57,597 nucleotides of DNA from SIG603 sp964370635 (GTDB taxonomy: Bacteria; Bacillota; Clostridia; Oscillospirales; Acutalibacteraceae): assembly GCA_964370635.1 (NCBI GenBank), contig CAYJJU010000015.1:1-57597 (forward strand), given 5' to 3'. The position numbers and the translations under genes are program-made. Positions 27,147 through 35,067 of the stretch are shown here, one piece after another (positions within the stretch are counted from its first letter, which is position 1; every line of letters begins with the position of its first letter). Below the pieces are notes generated by a model, which made no database searches, was not told the origin of the DNA, and saw nothing but the letters and a program-made list of their open reading frames with translations.

Positions 27147-28283
27147 TCATTTTAGGGAATATCTTTGCCCTGAATAAGTTTTAATAAGACCGTAAATTTC
27201 AAGCTCTGTCACCACAGCTAAAATTTTTGATGGTCTTAAATTTGTACTTTCTGCTAAAATGGAAATATGCATGGGTTCACGCTCTAAAAAGCTTAAAACA
27301 TTTATAGCGTCTACCGAAAGTTTATCCTTTATCTCGCTTTGGATATTAAACACATGAGAGTCCTTGTCTTTTAAGACGGGTGCTGCTGCAACTCTTCGCT
27401 TATTTTTAATAATATGCTCATATTCTTCTAAAATATCACGGGCGCAGTTTACGGGTTTTGCTCCGTCTGAAATTAAAGAATTAGGGCCACTTGCCATTAA
27501 ATTATTTTCGTCTCCCGGCACTGCAAATACGTCTCTGTTTTGTGCTGTAGCATGTTTTACGGTAATCATCGTACCGCTTTTTAGGGAGCACTCGACAACT
27601 AAGGTGCCTCTTGAAAACCCAGACATAAGCCTGTTTCTTATGAGAAATGAGCCCTTGTTTACCGCTGTGTTTACGGGATACTCGCTAATTAGTGCTCCGC
27701 CCTGAGCCACTATGCGCTCTCTTAGCATTTGATTTTCCATAAGATACGGGTAATCTATGCCGCAGGCTAAGACGCATACGGTGGGAGTTGTGCCGTTTAT
27801 TGCGCCCCTATGTGCCGCCGCATCGACTCCAAGCGCTCCACCACTTATTACATTCACACCTTCAAGCGATAATTCATAGGCTATAGATTTTGTAAAAATT
27901 TCTGCCTCTTTTGAAGGTTTTCTCGTCCCTACTATCGTTATGCCAACACTCTCTTCAAAATTTGGCAGCTCACCCTTTACGTATAAAACGGCAGGAGGAT
28001 TTTCTATATTCATTAGTAGTTCAGGATAATTTCTGCTATACGGTGTAATTATATAGTGTCCTAATTTTTCGGTGTATTCAATCTCGTCTTCGGCGTTTTG
28101 TGGCGAAAAAGTCTTTAGCACGGCAAGTTCTTTACCGTTAATAAAACTCATGCTCGACCAAAGGGCTATGCCCTCTTTATAAAATTCCTCTAAATTTTTA
28201 AATCTGTTATAAATATAAAAAGGTTTTGGACTGCCTGGGCCAAAGGCTCTTTGAAGCCACATCCAATAAATATCTGCTTCCAT
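27147..28283 (-). CDS. dprA: DNA-processing protein DprA
   Basis: 378 aa. The Rossmann-like core shows VGTRKPSKEAE, GGALGVDAAAHRGAI, FLIRNRLMSGFSRGTLVVE and VPGDENN, typical of DprA/Smf, which loads RecA on incoming single strands. A winged-helix domain fills the last 65 residues. The ATG at 28283 is eight bases after GGGGTGG; a GTG four codons upstream is possible. Confidence 0.96.
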   Translation of the reverse strand: MEADIYWMWLQRAFGPGSPKPFYIYNRFKNLEEFYKEGIALWSSMSFINGKELAVLKTFSPQNAEDEIEYTEKLGHYIITPYSRNYPELLMNIENPPAVLYVKGELPNFEESVGITIVGTRKPSKEAEIFTKSIAYELSLEGVNVISGGALGVDAAAHRGAINGTTPTVCVLACGIDYPYLMENQMLRERIVAQGGALISEYPVNTAVNKGSFLIRNRLMSGFSRGTLVVECSLKSGTMITVKHATAQNRDVFAVPGDENNLMASGPNSLISDGAKPVNCARDILEEYEHIIKNKRRVAAAPVLKDKDSHVFNIQSEIKDKLSVDAINVLSFLEREPMHISILAESTNLRPSKILAVVTELEIYGLIKTYSGQRYSLK

Positions 28284-28305
28284 AATTTTATCCACCCCTA
28301 TAATA

Positions 28306-29073
28306 TTATTTTACCATTTCCCACATGATAATTGATGCGGCTGTCGAAGCATTTAATGACTCCGCCCTGCCTAGCATCGGAATAGTAAGTGTGTCATCAC
28401 ATAGATTTACGGCGTCTTGCGATGCACCGTTTCCCTCATTTCCTATAACTACAGCAGAGTTTTCCGGAAATTTCACCTGTGTGATAAGCTTGTTTGCATT
28501 TGTTACAAGTGATGTGAAAATTTTATAATCATGACTTTTAAGAAAAGATACAGCACTTTGTATGTTTTCGTAAAATATGATAGGCACTCTAAACACAGCG
28601 CCCATGCTTCCCCTTGTAACTTTTGGCGAGTAAGGGTCACAGCAGTTTTGACAAAGCACTATCGCCTTAATTCCTAAAGCCTCTGCACAGCGCATTACAG
28701 TGCCCAAATTTGACGGGTCTTGCACTTCTTCAAGTATTAGCACCTTACCGCTTGCATCAAACTTTGTGTTTGGAATTTCACACACACAGCAAATGCCTTG
28801 CGAATTTTTGGTGCTTGATAAAAGCGAGAACACATGTTCGTCTAGTATATAGGTTTCACAAGCCTTGATAGCGTCTATGTACTCTCTATATTTTTCATAA
28901 GCTTTTTGAGTATAAAACAATGATTTAATGTTGATACCGCTTATAAAGGCATCTAAGGAAAGCCTTGCGCCCTCTATGATAAACAGTCCACATTCATGCC
29001 TTTTTTGAGTGTTTTTAAGCAAGGCGGCGGCTTGTTTTACGGTTTCATTTTTTCTGCTTTTAATATAATTCAC
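28306..29073 (-). CDS. SpoU-family RNA methyltransferase
   Basis: 255 aa. An N-terminal substrate-binding domain is followed by a SPOUT knot with LEEVQDPSNLGTVMRCAEA, VIGNEGNGAS and IPMLGRAESLNASTAA, the three SpoU motifs. It should 2'-O-methylate rRNA or tRNA. The start is GTG at 29073, seven bases after AAAGGA. It follows rplT, a common clostridial arrangement, but across a terminator-like hairpin. Confidence 0.93.
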   Translation of the reverse strand: MNYIKSRKNETVKQAAALLKNTQKRHECGLFIIEGARLSLDAFISGINIKSLFYTQKAYEKYREYIDAIKACETYILDEHVFSLLSSTKNSQGICCVCEIPNTKFDASGKVLILEEVQDPSNLGTVMRCAEALGIKAIVLCQNCCDPYSPKVTRGSMGAVFRVPIIFYENIQSAVSFLKSHDYKIFTSLVTNANKLITQVKFPENSAVVIGNEGNGASQDAVNLCDDTLTIPMLGRAESLNASTAASIIMWEMVK

Positions 29074-29097
29074 ATCTATTTCCTTTTCATAAAATCA

Positions 29098-29120
29098 GCG
29101 CCCGAGCATGACTCGGGCGC
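29098..29120 (-). terminator. terminator-like hairpin after rplT
   Basis: A GC-rich 9-bp stem GCGCCCGAG/CTCGGGCGC with a 5-base loop. On the minus strand it is followed by TGATTTTATG, a weak U-tract, so it may end only part of the infC-rpmI-rplT transcripts. Confidence 0.65.
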
Positions 29121-29136
29121 AAAAATATAGCTTAAA

Positions 29137-29490
29137 TTATAATGCTGCCTTTGCTTGTGCAACTAAGCCTGCAAATGCTGAAGCATCAGAAATAGCTATT
29201 TCTGAAAGCATTTTGCGGTTTAGTGTAACACCAGCTTTTTTTAGCCCGTTCATAAATGTAGAATAGTTCATTCCATTTAATTTGCAAGCGGCAGAAATTC
29301 TTGTTATCCAAAGACGACGGAAATCTCTTTTTCTGTGTTTACGTCCAATGTAGGCATAGTTGCCTGATTTCATAACGGCTTGTTTAGCCATTTTAAAATG
29401 TCTGCTTTTTGAACCCCAATAACCTTTAGCGAGTTTCAGTATCTTTTTTCTTCTTTTACGAGTCGCAATCGTGCCTTTAATACGTGCCAT
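29137..29490 (-). CDS. rplT: 50S ribosomal protein L20
   Basis: 117 aa, full length. ARIKGTIATRKRRKKILK and GYWGSKSRHFKMAKQAVMKSG-type basic N-terminus, then the globular end. It binds 23S rRNA early in assembly and in Firmicutes also represses its own operon through the infC leader. Confidence 0.99.
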   Translation of the reverse strand: MARIKGTIATRKRRKKILKLAKGYWGSKSRHFKMAKQAVMKSGNYAYIGRKHRKRDFRRLWITRISAACKLNGMNYSTFMNGLKKAGVTLNRKMLSEIAISDASAFAGLVAQAKAAL

Positions 29491-29522
29491 TTATCTTTTC
29501 CTCCGTTAATTATCTAATAATA

Positions 29523-29726
29523 TTATGCGTATGGAAGCATTCTTTTAACAGCGGCTACGTTTGTTTTATCCGCTATTGTTGTGCCTCTTGCATGACGTTT
29601 ACTTTTGCTTGTTTTTCCATGACCGTTTAAAAGATGGCTTGTATAAGCGTGACCACGGACTACTTTTCCTTTTTTAGTAAGTTTAAAGCGCTTTTTAGCA
29701 CCGCTATGTGTTTTCATTTTTGGCAT
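29523..29726 (-). CDS. rpmI: 50S ribosomal protein L35
   Basis: 67 aa, full length and very basic: PKMKTHSGAKKRFKLTKKGK at the N-terminus and a conserved RHARGTT near the end. It lies between infC and rplT, 32 bases before the latter. Confidence 0.99.
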   Translation of the reverse strand: MPKMKTHSGAKKRFKLTKKGKVVRGHAYTSHLLNGHGKTSKSKRHARGTTIADKTNVAAVKRMLPYA

Positions 29727-29772
29727 TTTTATATCCTCCTATCACTACACTTTAAAACAACATTGTTATTTA

Positions 29773-30291
29773 TTATTTTGAAGGCTTTGGGGCAAGGAAC
29801 ATAAGCATGCTTCTTCCCTCAAGTTTTGCGCCTTTTTCAACATTAGCAACCTCAGCCATCGTCTCTGAAAATTCTGTCATTGTTTTTAGGCCAAGTTCTG
29901 GGTGACCCATCTCTCTTCCCCTAAAACGAATGGAAACTTTAACTTTGTTACCATCTTTGATGAATTTTTTTGCTTGATTTGCTTTTGTGTTAAAGTCATG
30001 TGTGTCAATGTTTAAAGAAAGACGAATTTCTTTAAGTTCAACTACTTTTTGGTTTTTTCTTGCTTCTTTTTCACGTTTTGCAAGCTCGAATTTATATTTG
30101 CCGTAGTTTATAATTTTGCACACAGGCGGTGTGGCTTGTGGCGCAATTTTAACAAGGTCCAAATTCTTCTCAAACGCTAAATTCATTGCTTTTTCTAAAG
30201 ACATAATTCCAAGTTGTGAGCCGTCTTGATCGATAACACGAAGTTCTTTATCTCTAATTTCCTCGTTTATCTGTAGTTCTTTGTTGCTAAT
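29773..30291 (-). CDS. infC: translation initiation factor IF-3 (AUU start)
   Basis: 172 aa when begun at ATT (30291-30289). The N-terminal domain INEEIRDKELRVIDQDG is encoded upstream of the first ATG (30204) in the same frame, with no ATG, GTG or TTG at its head. A GGAGG site lies nine bases before the ATT. The AUU start is a known, conserved way for IF-3, which rejects such codons, to limit its own synthesis. Starting at 30204 would lose 29 residues of the conserved N-terminus. The linker and C-terminal domain are complete. First gene of the long minus-strand cluster. Confidence 0.96.
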   Translation of the reverse strand: MSNKELQINEEIRDKELRVIDQDGSQLGIMSLEKAMNLAFEKNLDLVKIAPQATPPVCKIINYGKYKFELAKREKEARKNQKVVELKEIRLSLNIDTHDFNTKANQAKKFIKDGNKVKVSIRFRGREMGHPELGLKTMTEFSETMAEVANVEKGAKLEGRSMLMFLAPKPSK

Positions 30292-30471
30292 GGTTAAGCA
30301 CCTCCATAAAAATATTAGTTGTTTAATTTTTTCAAAGCAGAAATTAAAAACGGACAGAAAATCTGCCCGTTAATCAACAAAAACATAAAGCCTAAGCCTT
30401 AGTAATATTGACCGGTGTCAGATATTTTCACTGCACTGGTGAGAATCTTTTAAGATTCCGCTTTGTTTTAC
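30292..30471 (-). promoter_or_regulatory. infC leader with intrinsic attenuator (L20-leader candidate)
   Basis: A leader of about 180 bases. It contains a 7-bp hairpin GAATCTT/AAGATTC (30432-30447), an interaction-prone middle section with ACCAGTG and ACACCGGT, and a terminator ACGGGCAGA/TCTGTCCGT (30350-30370) followed by TTTTTAATTT (30340-30349). The terminator is about 50 bases before the infC start. Position and make-up match the L20 autoregulatory leaders of Firmicutes. I have not shown the pseudoknot that L20 binds. Confidence 0.7.
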
Positions 30472-30477
30472 CAAAAT

Positions 30478-30506
30478 ATTATATAACAGTATATTCATTT
30501 TGTCAA
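30478..30506 (-). promoter_or_regulatory. promoter of infC cluster
   Basis: On the minus strand, consensus -35 TTGACA (30501-30506), 17-base spacer and consensus -10 TATAAT (30478-30483). The predicted start is near 30471. Confidence 0.9.
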
Positions 30507-30540
30507 TAGCAAATATCAAAATAATAATAAAATAATTTTC

Positions 30541-30569
30541 TTTACTTTAATCTGCTTTAATGCTATAAT
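30541..30569 (+). promoter_or_regulatory. promoter of MATE gene 1
   Basis: -35 TTTACT (30541-30546), 17-base spacer, -10 TATAAT (30564-30569), divergent from the infC promoter. Confidence 0.65.
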
Positions 30570-30632
30570 TACTGAAGTTATAATACATATTACAGGAAAT
30601 TTGTTATCTTGTCAAACAAAATGGAGGAAAAA

Positions 30633-31988
30633 ATGCTAAAGGCTATAAGAAACGATAAAGCTTTATTTAAAATGATACTTACAATAGCAATACCCATAGC
30701 GCTGCAAAACTTAATTTCAACACTTACCCAAATGCTTGATACCATAATGCTTGGAGAACTTGGAGATATCCCCCTTACGGCGTCGTCCCTTGCTAACCAG
30801 CCGTTTTTTATCTTTGCACTTTTTATTTTTGGTATGAGTGGTGGTGCATCTATTCTTACCGCTCAGTACTGGGGCAAAAAAGAACTTGAACCCATAAAAA
30901 TAGTCATTGCTACAATTTTAAGGATAGTGAGTGTTGTTGCGGTTTTGCTTGCCGCCGTAATATTTATTTTTCCAACACAAATTATGTCCTTGTTTTCATC
31001 AGATGCAGCGGTAATTTCGGCAGGGCGTGATTATTTACTTATTGTAGCACCGATTTATGTGTTTTTTGGCATATCTTGCATACTTACAAGTCTTTTTAGA
31101 AGCATAGAGATAGTAAAAATTGCGGTAGTTGCAAACTTATCTACACTTATAGTAAATGCAAGTTTAAATTACATACTTATTTTCGGCCACTTTGGCGCAC
31201 CGGCACTTGGTCTTAAAGGTGCGGCATATGCAACACTAATTGCAAGATTTATAGAGATGTCTGTGGTGCTTATTTATGTGTTTAAAATTGATAAAAAGCT
31301 TAAATTTTCACTTAAATGCATATTTAAAAAAGATAAACTACTAAATGCAGATTTAAAAAAATACTGCACACCAGTTGTTATTAACGAAATAATTTGGTCT
31401 ATAGGAATAACCTTACAGACGGCACTTTTTGGACATATGAGCACTACGGCTGTGTCGGCAAACACCATTATATCAGTGGTGCAAAATTTAGCAACCCTTG
31501 TAATTTTCGGTATTGCAAATGCAACAGGCGTTATTATAGGAAAAACCATTGGTGAGGGCAAAATTGAGCTTGCAAAGCAAAGAGGTCGCACGCTTGAGAT
31601 ATTCGCACTTGTATTAGGAGTGGCCGCAGCGGGCGTAATACTCATATTTAGAGATGTAATGGTAGACTTTTATAATGTTGAAGAAGCAACAAAAATTTTG
31701 GCAAAAGAAATGCTTTTAATAGCATCAATTGTAATATTCTTTGTGTCGACGACGGCAATAGCCATAGTAGGTATTTTGCGAGGCGGCGGAGATGCAAAAT
31801 ATTCCCTTCTGATAGAGCTTATAGCTTTATGGGGATTTTCCGTGCCACTGGGTTATCTTGCAGGACTGGTATTCCAACTTCCAATAATAGTAGTGTTCCT
31901 ACTGTTTAAATCAGACGAGCTTGTAAAAGCGATACTGTGCTGGATAAGGCTTGCAGGAGATAAATGGATAAGGTCGGTAACGAGGTAG
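30633..31988 (+). CDS. MATE family efflux transporter
   Basis: 451 aa, about 12 membrane segments in two similar halves, as in MATE/NorM cation-drug antiporters. The first segment has IAIPIALQNLISTLTQMLDT. I chose the ATG at 30633, six bases after GGAGG; the ATG at 30621 lies within that site and a TTG at 30609 is weaker. It is monocistronic between its own promoter and a terminator. The second MATE at 48.9 kb is clearly a different branch. The substrate is unknown. Confidence 0.9.
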   Translation: MLKAIRNDKALFKMILTIAIPIALQNLISTLTQMLDTIMLGELGDIPLTASSLANQPFFIFALFIFGMSGGASILTAQYWGKKELEPIKIVIATILRIVSVVAVLLAAVIFIFPTQIMSLFSSDAAVISAGRDYLLIVAPIYVFFGISCILTSLFRSIEIVKIAVVANLSTLIVNASLNYILIFGHFGAPALGLKGAAYATLIARFIEMSVVLIYVFKIDKKLKFSLKCIFKKDKLLNADLKKYCTPVVINEIIWSIGITLQTALFGHMSTTAVSANTIISVVQNLATLVIFGIANATGVIIGKTIGEGKIELAKQRGRTLEIFALVLGVAAAGVILIFRDVMVDFYNVEEATKILAKEMLLIASIVIFFVSTTAIAIVGILRGGGDAKYSLLIELIALWGFSVPLGYLAGLVFQLPIIVVFLLFKSDELVKAILCWIRLAGDKWIRSVTR

Positions 31989-32004
31989 TTGATAGTTGAT
32001 AGTG

Positions 32005-32032
32005 AAAACGGGTGGAAAATTCCACCCGTTTT
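32005..32032. terminator. bidirectional intrinsic terminator
   Basis: A perfect 13-bp stem AAAACGGGTGGAA/TTCCACCCGTTTT with a 2-base AA loop and T-runs on both sides. It ends the MATE gene (plus) and the DUF4179 gene (minus). The first 23 bases recur exactly at 33790-33812. Confidence 0.9.
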
Positions 32033-33136
32033 TCAATTTAAATCAATTCTTGTACCGTTAATTACTAATGCCTCTACATCTCTCCAATTTACAGCTGTAT
32101 TAAATACAAAATTGCTTTCGACTATTAATTTATCGGAATCAAAATACTGCATATATGAATCTGTATTAAAATTATCTCCCATTTTATAAATATGGTCATT
32201 ACTGTCCTTTGAAAAATATGAGTTTAGTAACACTACAGTATTATCAGGGTATATGATTTCGATTTTATTATTCTCATAATAATCGTTTATTTCTTCAATT
32301 TCGCCGATTAGAGTAAATGAGGAGCTTGAATAAATTAATGAAGTATAATTTACTGGGTATTTGTCGCTTGTATTTACAGATATTTCTTTTTGAGTAGAAT
32401 TAATAGTTTGTGATAAAGGTATCTTAATATCATTTTGGGTATTATCAAATTTAATTAATAGCTCATCAACTCGCTTTATATTATATGAATAAATTGGGTC
32501 ATTTGTGTTATAGCCTGAAATCGTCATCAGCGCCCTATTATCTAGAGTAGTATAATGGAAGTCTTCGTTTACTGGATTTACAAAACTTAAGCTTAAAATT
32601 AATTTTTCATTAATACTTTCTTCAAAATAACTACCTGTACTTATTGTATATGATACTAAATTCGGTGAAATTAAGTCTTTAATTTCTGAATTTTCAAAGT
32701 CTTGATGTGAATTAAAATCTGCAATACTTTGCACTCCATAATCTGAAGTGCCGACTACTGAGTAAATAATAGTGCAGTTAATGCCGTCATAAATCATGTT
32801 TTCAAGAGTGAGTTTATAATCATCACTTTCTACACTTTGACCGATATTCAGCACGTCCTCAGAGTTAAATCCAAAAAGCTCTGTAAAGTAATTTCTAATA
32901 TTTTGATTTGTGACCGCAAAAGCCGTAATTCCACAAAAAAGTAAAATAAAGCTTGCTACAAAAGCAAAACTCCTTTTAAAAGAAAATAGCTTTACTTTTT
33001 TATCTTTCTCGGCGTCTTTATTATAATTTCGGACTTTAAGCATAGTCGTGCTCTTGATTTTTTCTATATCCACATCAATTTCATCATTTCCTATATTTAT
33101 ATTTTCATAGCTTATGTCTATAAATAAATTTTTCAT
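32033..33136 (-). CDS. DUF4179-type membrane protein, likely sigma-factor partner
   Basis: 367 aa. About 50 cytosolic residues, one membrane segment (about 54-74, FAFVASFILLFCGITAFAV), then a large extracytoplasmic part of some 290 residues with beta-rich character, the DUF4179 architecture. Its ATG overlaps the stop of the ECF sigma gene by four bases, the usual layout for a sigma factor with its membrane-bound regulator. It is inferred to hold the sigma factor or to sense an envelope signal. The classic zinc-binding anti-sigma HxxxCxxC motif is absent. Confidence 0.8.
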   Translation of the reverse strand: MKNLFIDISYENINIGNDEIDVDIEKIKSTTMLKVRNYNKDAEKDKKVKLFSFKRSFAFVASFILLFCGITAFAVTNQNIRNYFTELFGFNSEDVLNIGQSVESDDYKLTLENMIYDGINCTIIYSVVGTSDYGVQSIADFNSHQDFENSEIKDLISPNLVSYTISTGSYFEESINEKLILSLSFVNPVNEDFHYTTLDNRALMTISGYNTNDPIYSYNIKRVDELLIKFDNTQNDIKIPLSQTINSTQKEISVNTSDKYPVNYTSLIYSSSSFTLIGEIEEINDYYENNKIEIIYPDNTVVLLNSYFSKDSNDHIYKMGDNFNTDSYMQYFDSDKLIVESNFVFNTAVNWRDVEALVINGTRIDLN

Positions 33137-33690
33137 AAATATTCTCCTTCTAATAATTTTTGTTTCAATTTTTCACGAGAGCGATACAGTTTTGACTTAA
33201 CGGTTGAAAGTGGCAGATTTAAAATACTCGCAAGTTCAGATAATTTATACTCATAGAAATAAAAACCATATAATATTTCTTTTTCTGGGCTATTAAACTT
33301 ATTTATTGTGGATTGAATGAATTCAATATTCTCCTGGTTTGCAATTTGATTGAAAAAGTCTTCATCGTCACTAAGTCCCTCTATTGTGTTTTCGTCATAA
33401 GCGGAAAAACTTGATAATTGTCTAAGTTTATTTTTTGTCATATTTCTGCTTATTTGTGCCAAAAACGGCGTGAAGTCGGAGTCTAGCTGTATTGTACCCT
33501 TGTTTTTCCACACAGCATAAAAAACATCTGAAATTACCTCTTCAACATCTTCTTTTCTCAGTAATTTACCGCTTAGTGAAGTGACAATTTTTAGTACGTA
33601 CTTAATATATTTATCCATAAGTAACGGCATTGCGGTTTCGTCGCCGTCAATGATGCTTTTTAATATAGATTGTACACTTTTATCGGTCAT
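33133..33690 (-). CDS. ECF-type RNA polymerase sigma factor
   Basis: 185 aa, with region 2 (LMDKYIKYVLKIVTSL to FTPFLAQISRNMTKNKLRQ) and region 4 (EKEILYGFYFYEYKLSELASILNLPLSTVKSKLYRSREKLK, a helix-turn-helix), no regions 1 or 3. It should direct RNA polymerase to a small envelope-stress regulon, including its own promoter (33754-33780). The start follows AGGAG with eight bases between, and translation is coupled to the DUF4179 gene. Confidence 0.93.
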   Translation of the reverse strand: MTDKSVQSILKSIIDGDETAMPLLMDKYIKYVLKIVTSLSGKLLRKEDVEEVISDVFYAVWKNKGTIQLDSDFTPFLAQISRNMTKNKLRQLSSFSAYDENTIEGLSDDEDFFNQIANQENIEFIQSTINKFNSPEKEILYGFYFYEYKLSELASILNLPLSTVKSKLYRSREKLKQKLLEGEYL

Positions 33691-33753
33691 AGCAAGAGCT
33701 CCTTTCTAAAATTTTTGAAACTTATTTATGCATAATTTCTGTTCACTTATATA

Positions 33754-33780
33754 TACACGCTAAACACAGAAAAAGTTTCA
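33754..33780 (-). promoter_or_regulatory. ECF-type promoter, probably autoregulated
   Basis: On the minus strand, TGAAAC (33775-33780) and CGTGTA (33754-33759) are 15 bases apart. This resembles the TGAAAC-N16-CGTA pattern of SigW-like ECF promoters but is one base short. It lies about 60 bases before the sigma gene. A mirror copy TTGAAACTT on the plus strand (33715-33723) faces AAGTTTCAA. Confidence 0.5.
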
Positions 33781-33789
33781 ATTATAAAT

Positions 33790-33812
33790 AAAACGGGTGG
33801 AAAATTCCACCC
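33790..33812 (-). terminator. terminator of GrpB-family gene (repeat copy)
   Basis: Stem GGGTGGAA/TTCCACCC, followed on the minus strand by GTTTTATTTAT. The 23 bases are identical to part of the terminator at 32005-32032. Confidence 0.7.
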
Positions 33813-33873
33813 ATCTTATTATTTTGCTAATTTTATGACATTGATTCGTCAAATGCCAATAATGTATGTGTAG

Positions 33874-34416
33874 TTACGAACTACATCTCCATTTTTTTGC
33901 CTGTAAAAATACATTTTGAATAAACTCATCTTTGCTTTTTGTATATAAAGCTCTGTTGTTAAAATATTCCTTTTGTAATTTAACTTTAAGCTTTTCATAT
34001 TCAGAGGCTACTAACGGATTTTGAATAAGATAATCTCTAAAATTCAATTGGTTATTCCATTCTTCTCCATTATAAGCAACTACATGTATATGGTGGGTGC
34101 GTATTTCAGTGTTTTCTTTACATATAACAAACATTCTATATTCTGGTAAATCGTTGTTTGGGCGATGTATTAATTTATTCGTTGTTAGATGATCCATTAT
34201 TTCATCTAACAAGTCAAAATTAAAAATTCCAACAACAATATCTATAATAGGTTTTGCTGAAATTGTAGGAATTGCTGTGCTTCCAATATGTTGAATATCT
34301 TTTGCAATATCACCAAACAATCCATATAATTCTTTAATTGTAACTTTAGCATTTTCATCCCATTCATTTTCATGTGGACATAATACTACGGTTTTCTGTT
34401 TTAATCCTATAGGCAT
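33874..34416 (-). CDS. GrpB family protein (UPF0157), nucleotidyltransferase fold
   Basis: 180 aa. Motifs HIGSTAIPTISAKPIIDIVVGI and later THHIHVVAY and FRDYLIQNP are those of the GrpB/UPF0157 family, which has a nucleotidyltransferase-like fold and no settled role (sometimes fused to dephospho-CoA kinase). The ATG at 34416 has GGGAGG six bases upstream; an extension to 34455 has no such site. No operon partner is clear, although a GNAT gene lies 71 bases upstream. Confidence 0.88.
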   Translation of the reverse strand: MPIGLKQKTVVLCPHENEWDENAKVTIKELYGLFGDIAKDIQHIGSTAIPTISAKPIIDIVVGIFNFDLLDEIMDHLTTNKLIHRPNNDLPEYRMFVICKENTEIRTHHIHVVAYNGEEWNNQLNFRDYLIQNPLVASEYEKLKVKLQKEYFNNRALYTKSKDEFIQNVFLQAKKWRCSS

Positions 34417-34487
34417 ATCAAACCTCCCATTATTATAAATAACCCTTGTCATCAATTATATGTCTACAAAACTACTTAGTCTAGTGC

Positions 34488-34958
34488 TTATAATATGTAC
34501 TCAAACTCAAATTCATGCTTTATCGGGATACCTTCATTGCCAAGTAGTGGAATAGAAGGCTTTATCCTTCTAGCGTTGTTGATTGCGTTAATAAAAACAT
34601 TTTTTAATTCAAATCCAAATTTTTGGTAATAACGTATAGCATGAATATTATCATTGGTAGTTATCAGCCAAACCCGTTTACAATAATTACTTTTAGCGGC
34701 ACCAATAACAGAATTTATTAAGGCTGAACCTATACCGTGATTTTCTGCCATGCTTTGAAGCACAAGAACTTCGCATTGTTGGTCTTTTATAACATAGAGA
34801 ATATAACCCATTAACTTTCCGTCGATAATAAAAACAAACCCATCAGCGTTTGAGGTATCGTGCGAAATTCCTTTGGTAACTACAATCGGACCTGCCCACT
34901 CATCTGTTACTAATTGATTAACTTGTATTCTCAACTCATTATTTATTGGTAGTATCAC
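34488..34958 (-). CDS. GNAT family N-acetyltransferase
   Basis: 156 aa from GTG at 34958, which follows AGGAGG by 10 bases. Acetyl-CoA-binding motif A is seen in VLVLQSMAENHGIGSALINSVIGAA, followed by RVWLITTNDN and IRYYQKFGFE. An ATG at 35039 would give 183 aa, but it lies inside a palindromic repeat and the added residues look non-coding. The substrate is unknown. Confidence 0.82.
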   Translation of the reverse strand: MILPINNELRIQVNQLVTDEWAGPIVVTKGISHDTSNADGFVFIIDGKLMGYILYVIKDQQCEVLVLQSMAENHGIGSALINSVIGAAKSNYCKRVWLITTNDNIHAIRYYQKFGFELKNVFINAINNARRIKPSIPLLGNEGIPIKHEFEFEYIL

Positions 34959-35016
34959 AGATGCCCCACCTCCTATTATTATTGAATACCTTATTTGTTG
35001 TGATATTAATTGTGTC

Positions 35017-35055
35017 GTTGTAAGGGACGATGTGGGCATCGTCCCCTACTGCAAC
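35017..35055. repeat. small palindromic intergenic repeat
   Basis: Inner stem GGGACGATG (35024-35032) / CATCGTCCC (35037-35045) with a 4-base loop, plus outer GTTG...CAAC arms. There is no U-tract, and GC content is above its surroundings. It resembles the interspersed REP-like elements with the pattern GGGGxxx..xxxCCCCTAC common in clostridia. Confidence 0.55.
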
Positions 35056-35067
35056 AGCACCTCGCTA

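Noticed and set aside
29773..30204. infC starting at ATG 30204 (143 aa)
   Set aside because: It would drop 29 conserved N-terminal residues that are coded in frame after the ATT with a good ribosome site.
35017..35055. Intrinsic terminator of pcrA
   Set aside because: The hairpin has no U-tract on the minus strand, so a repeat element is the better reading.
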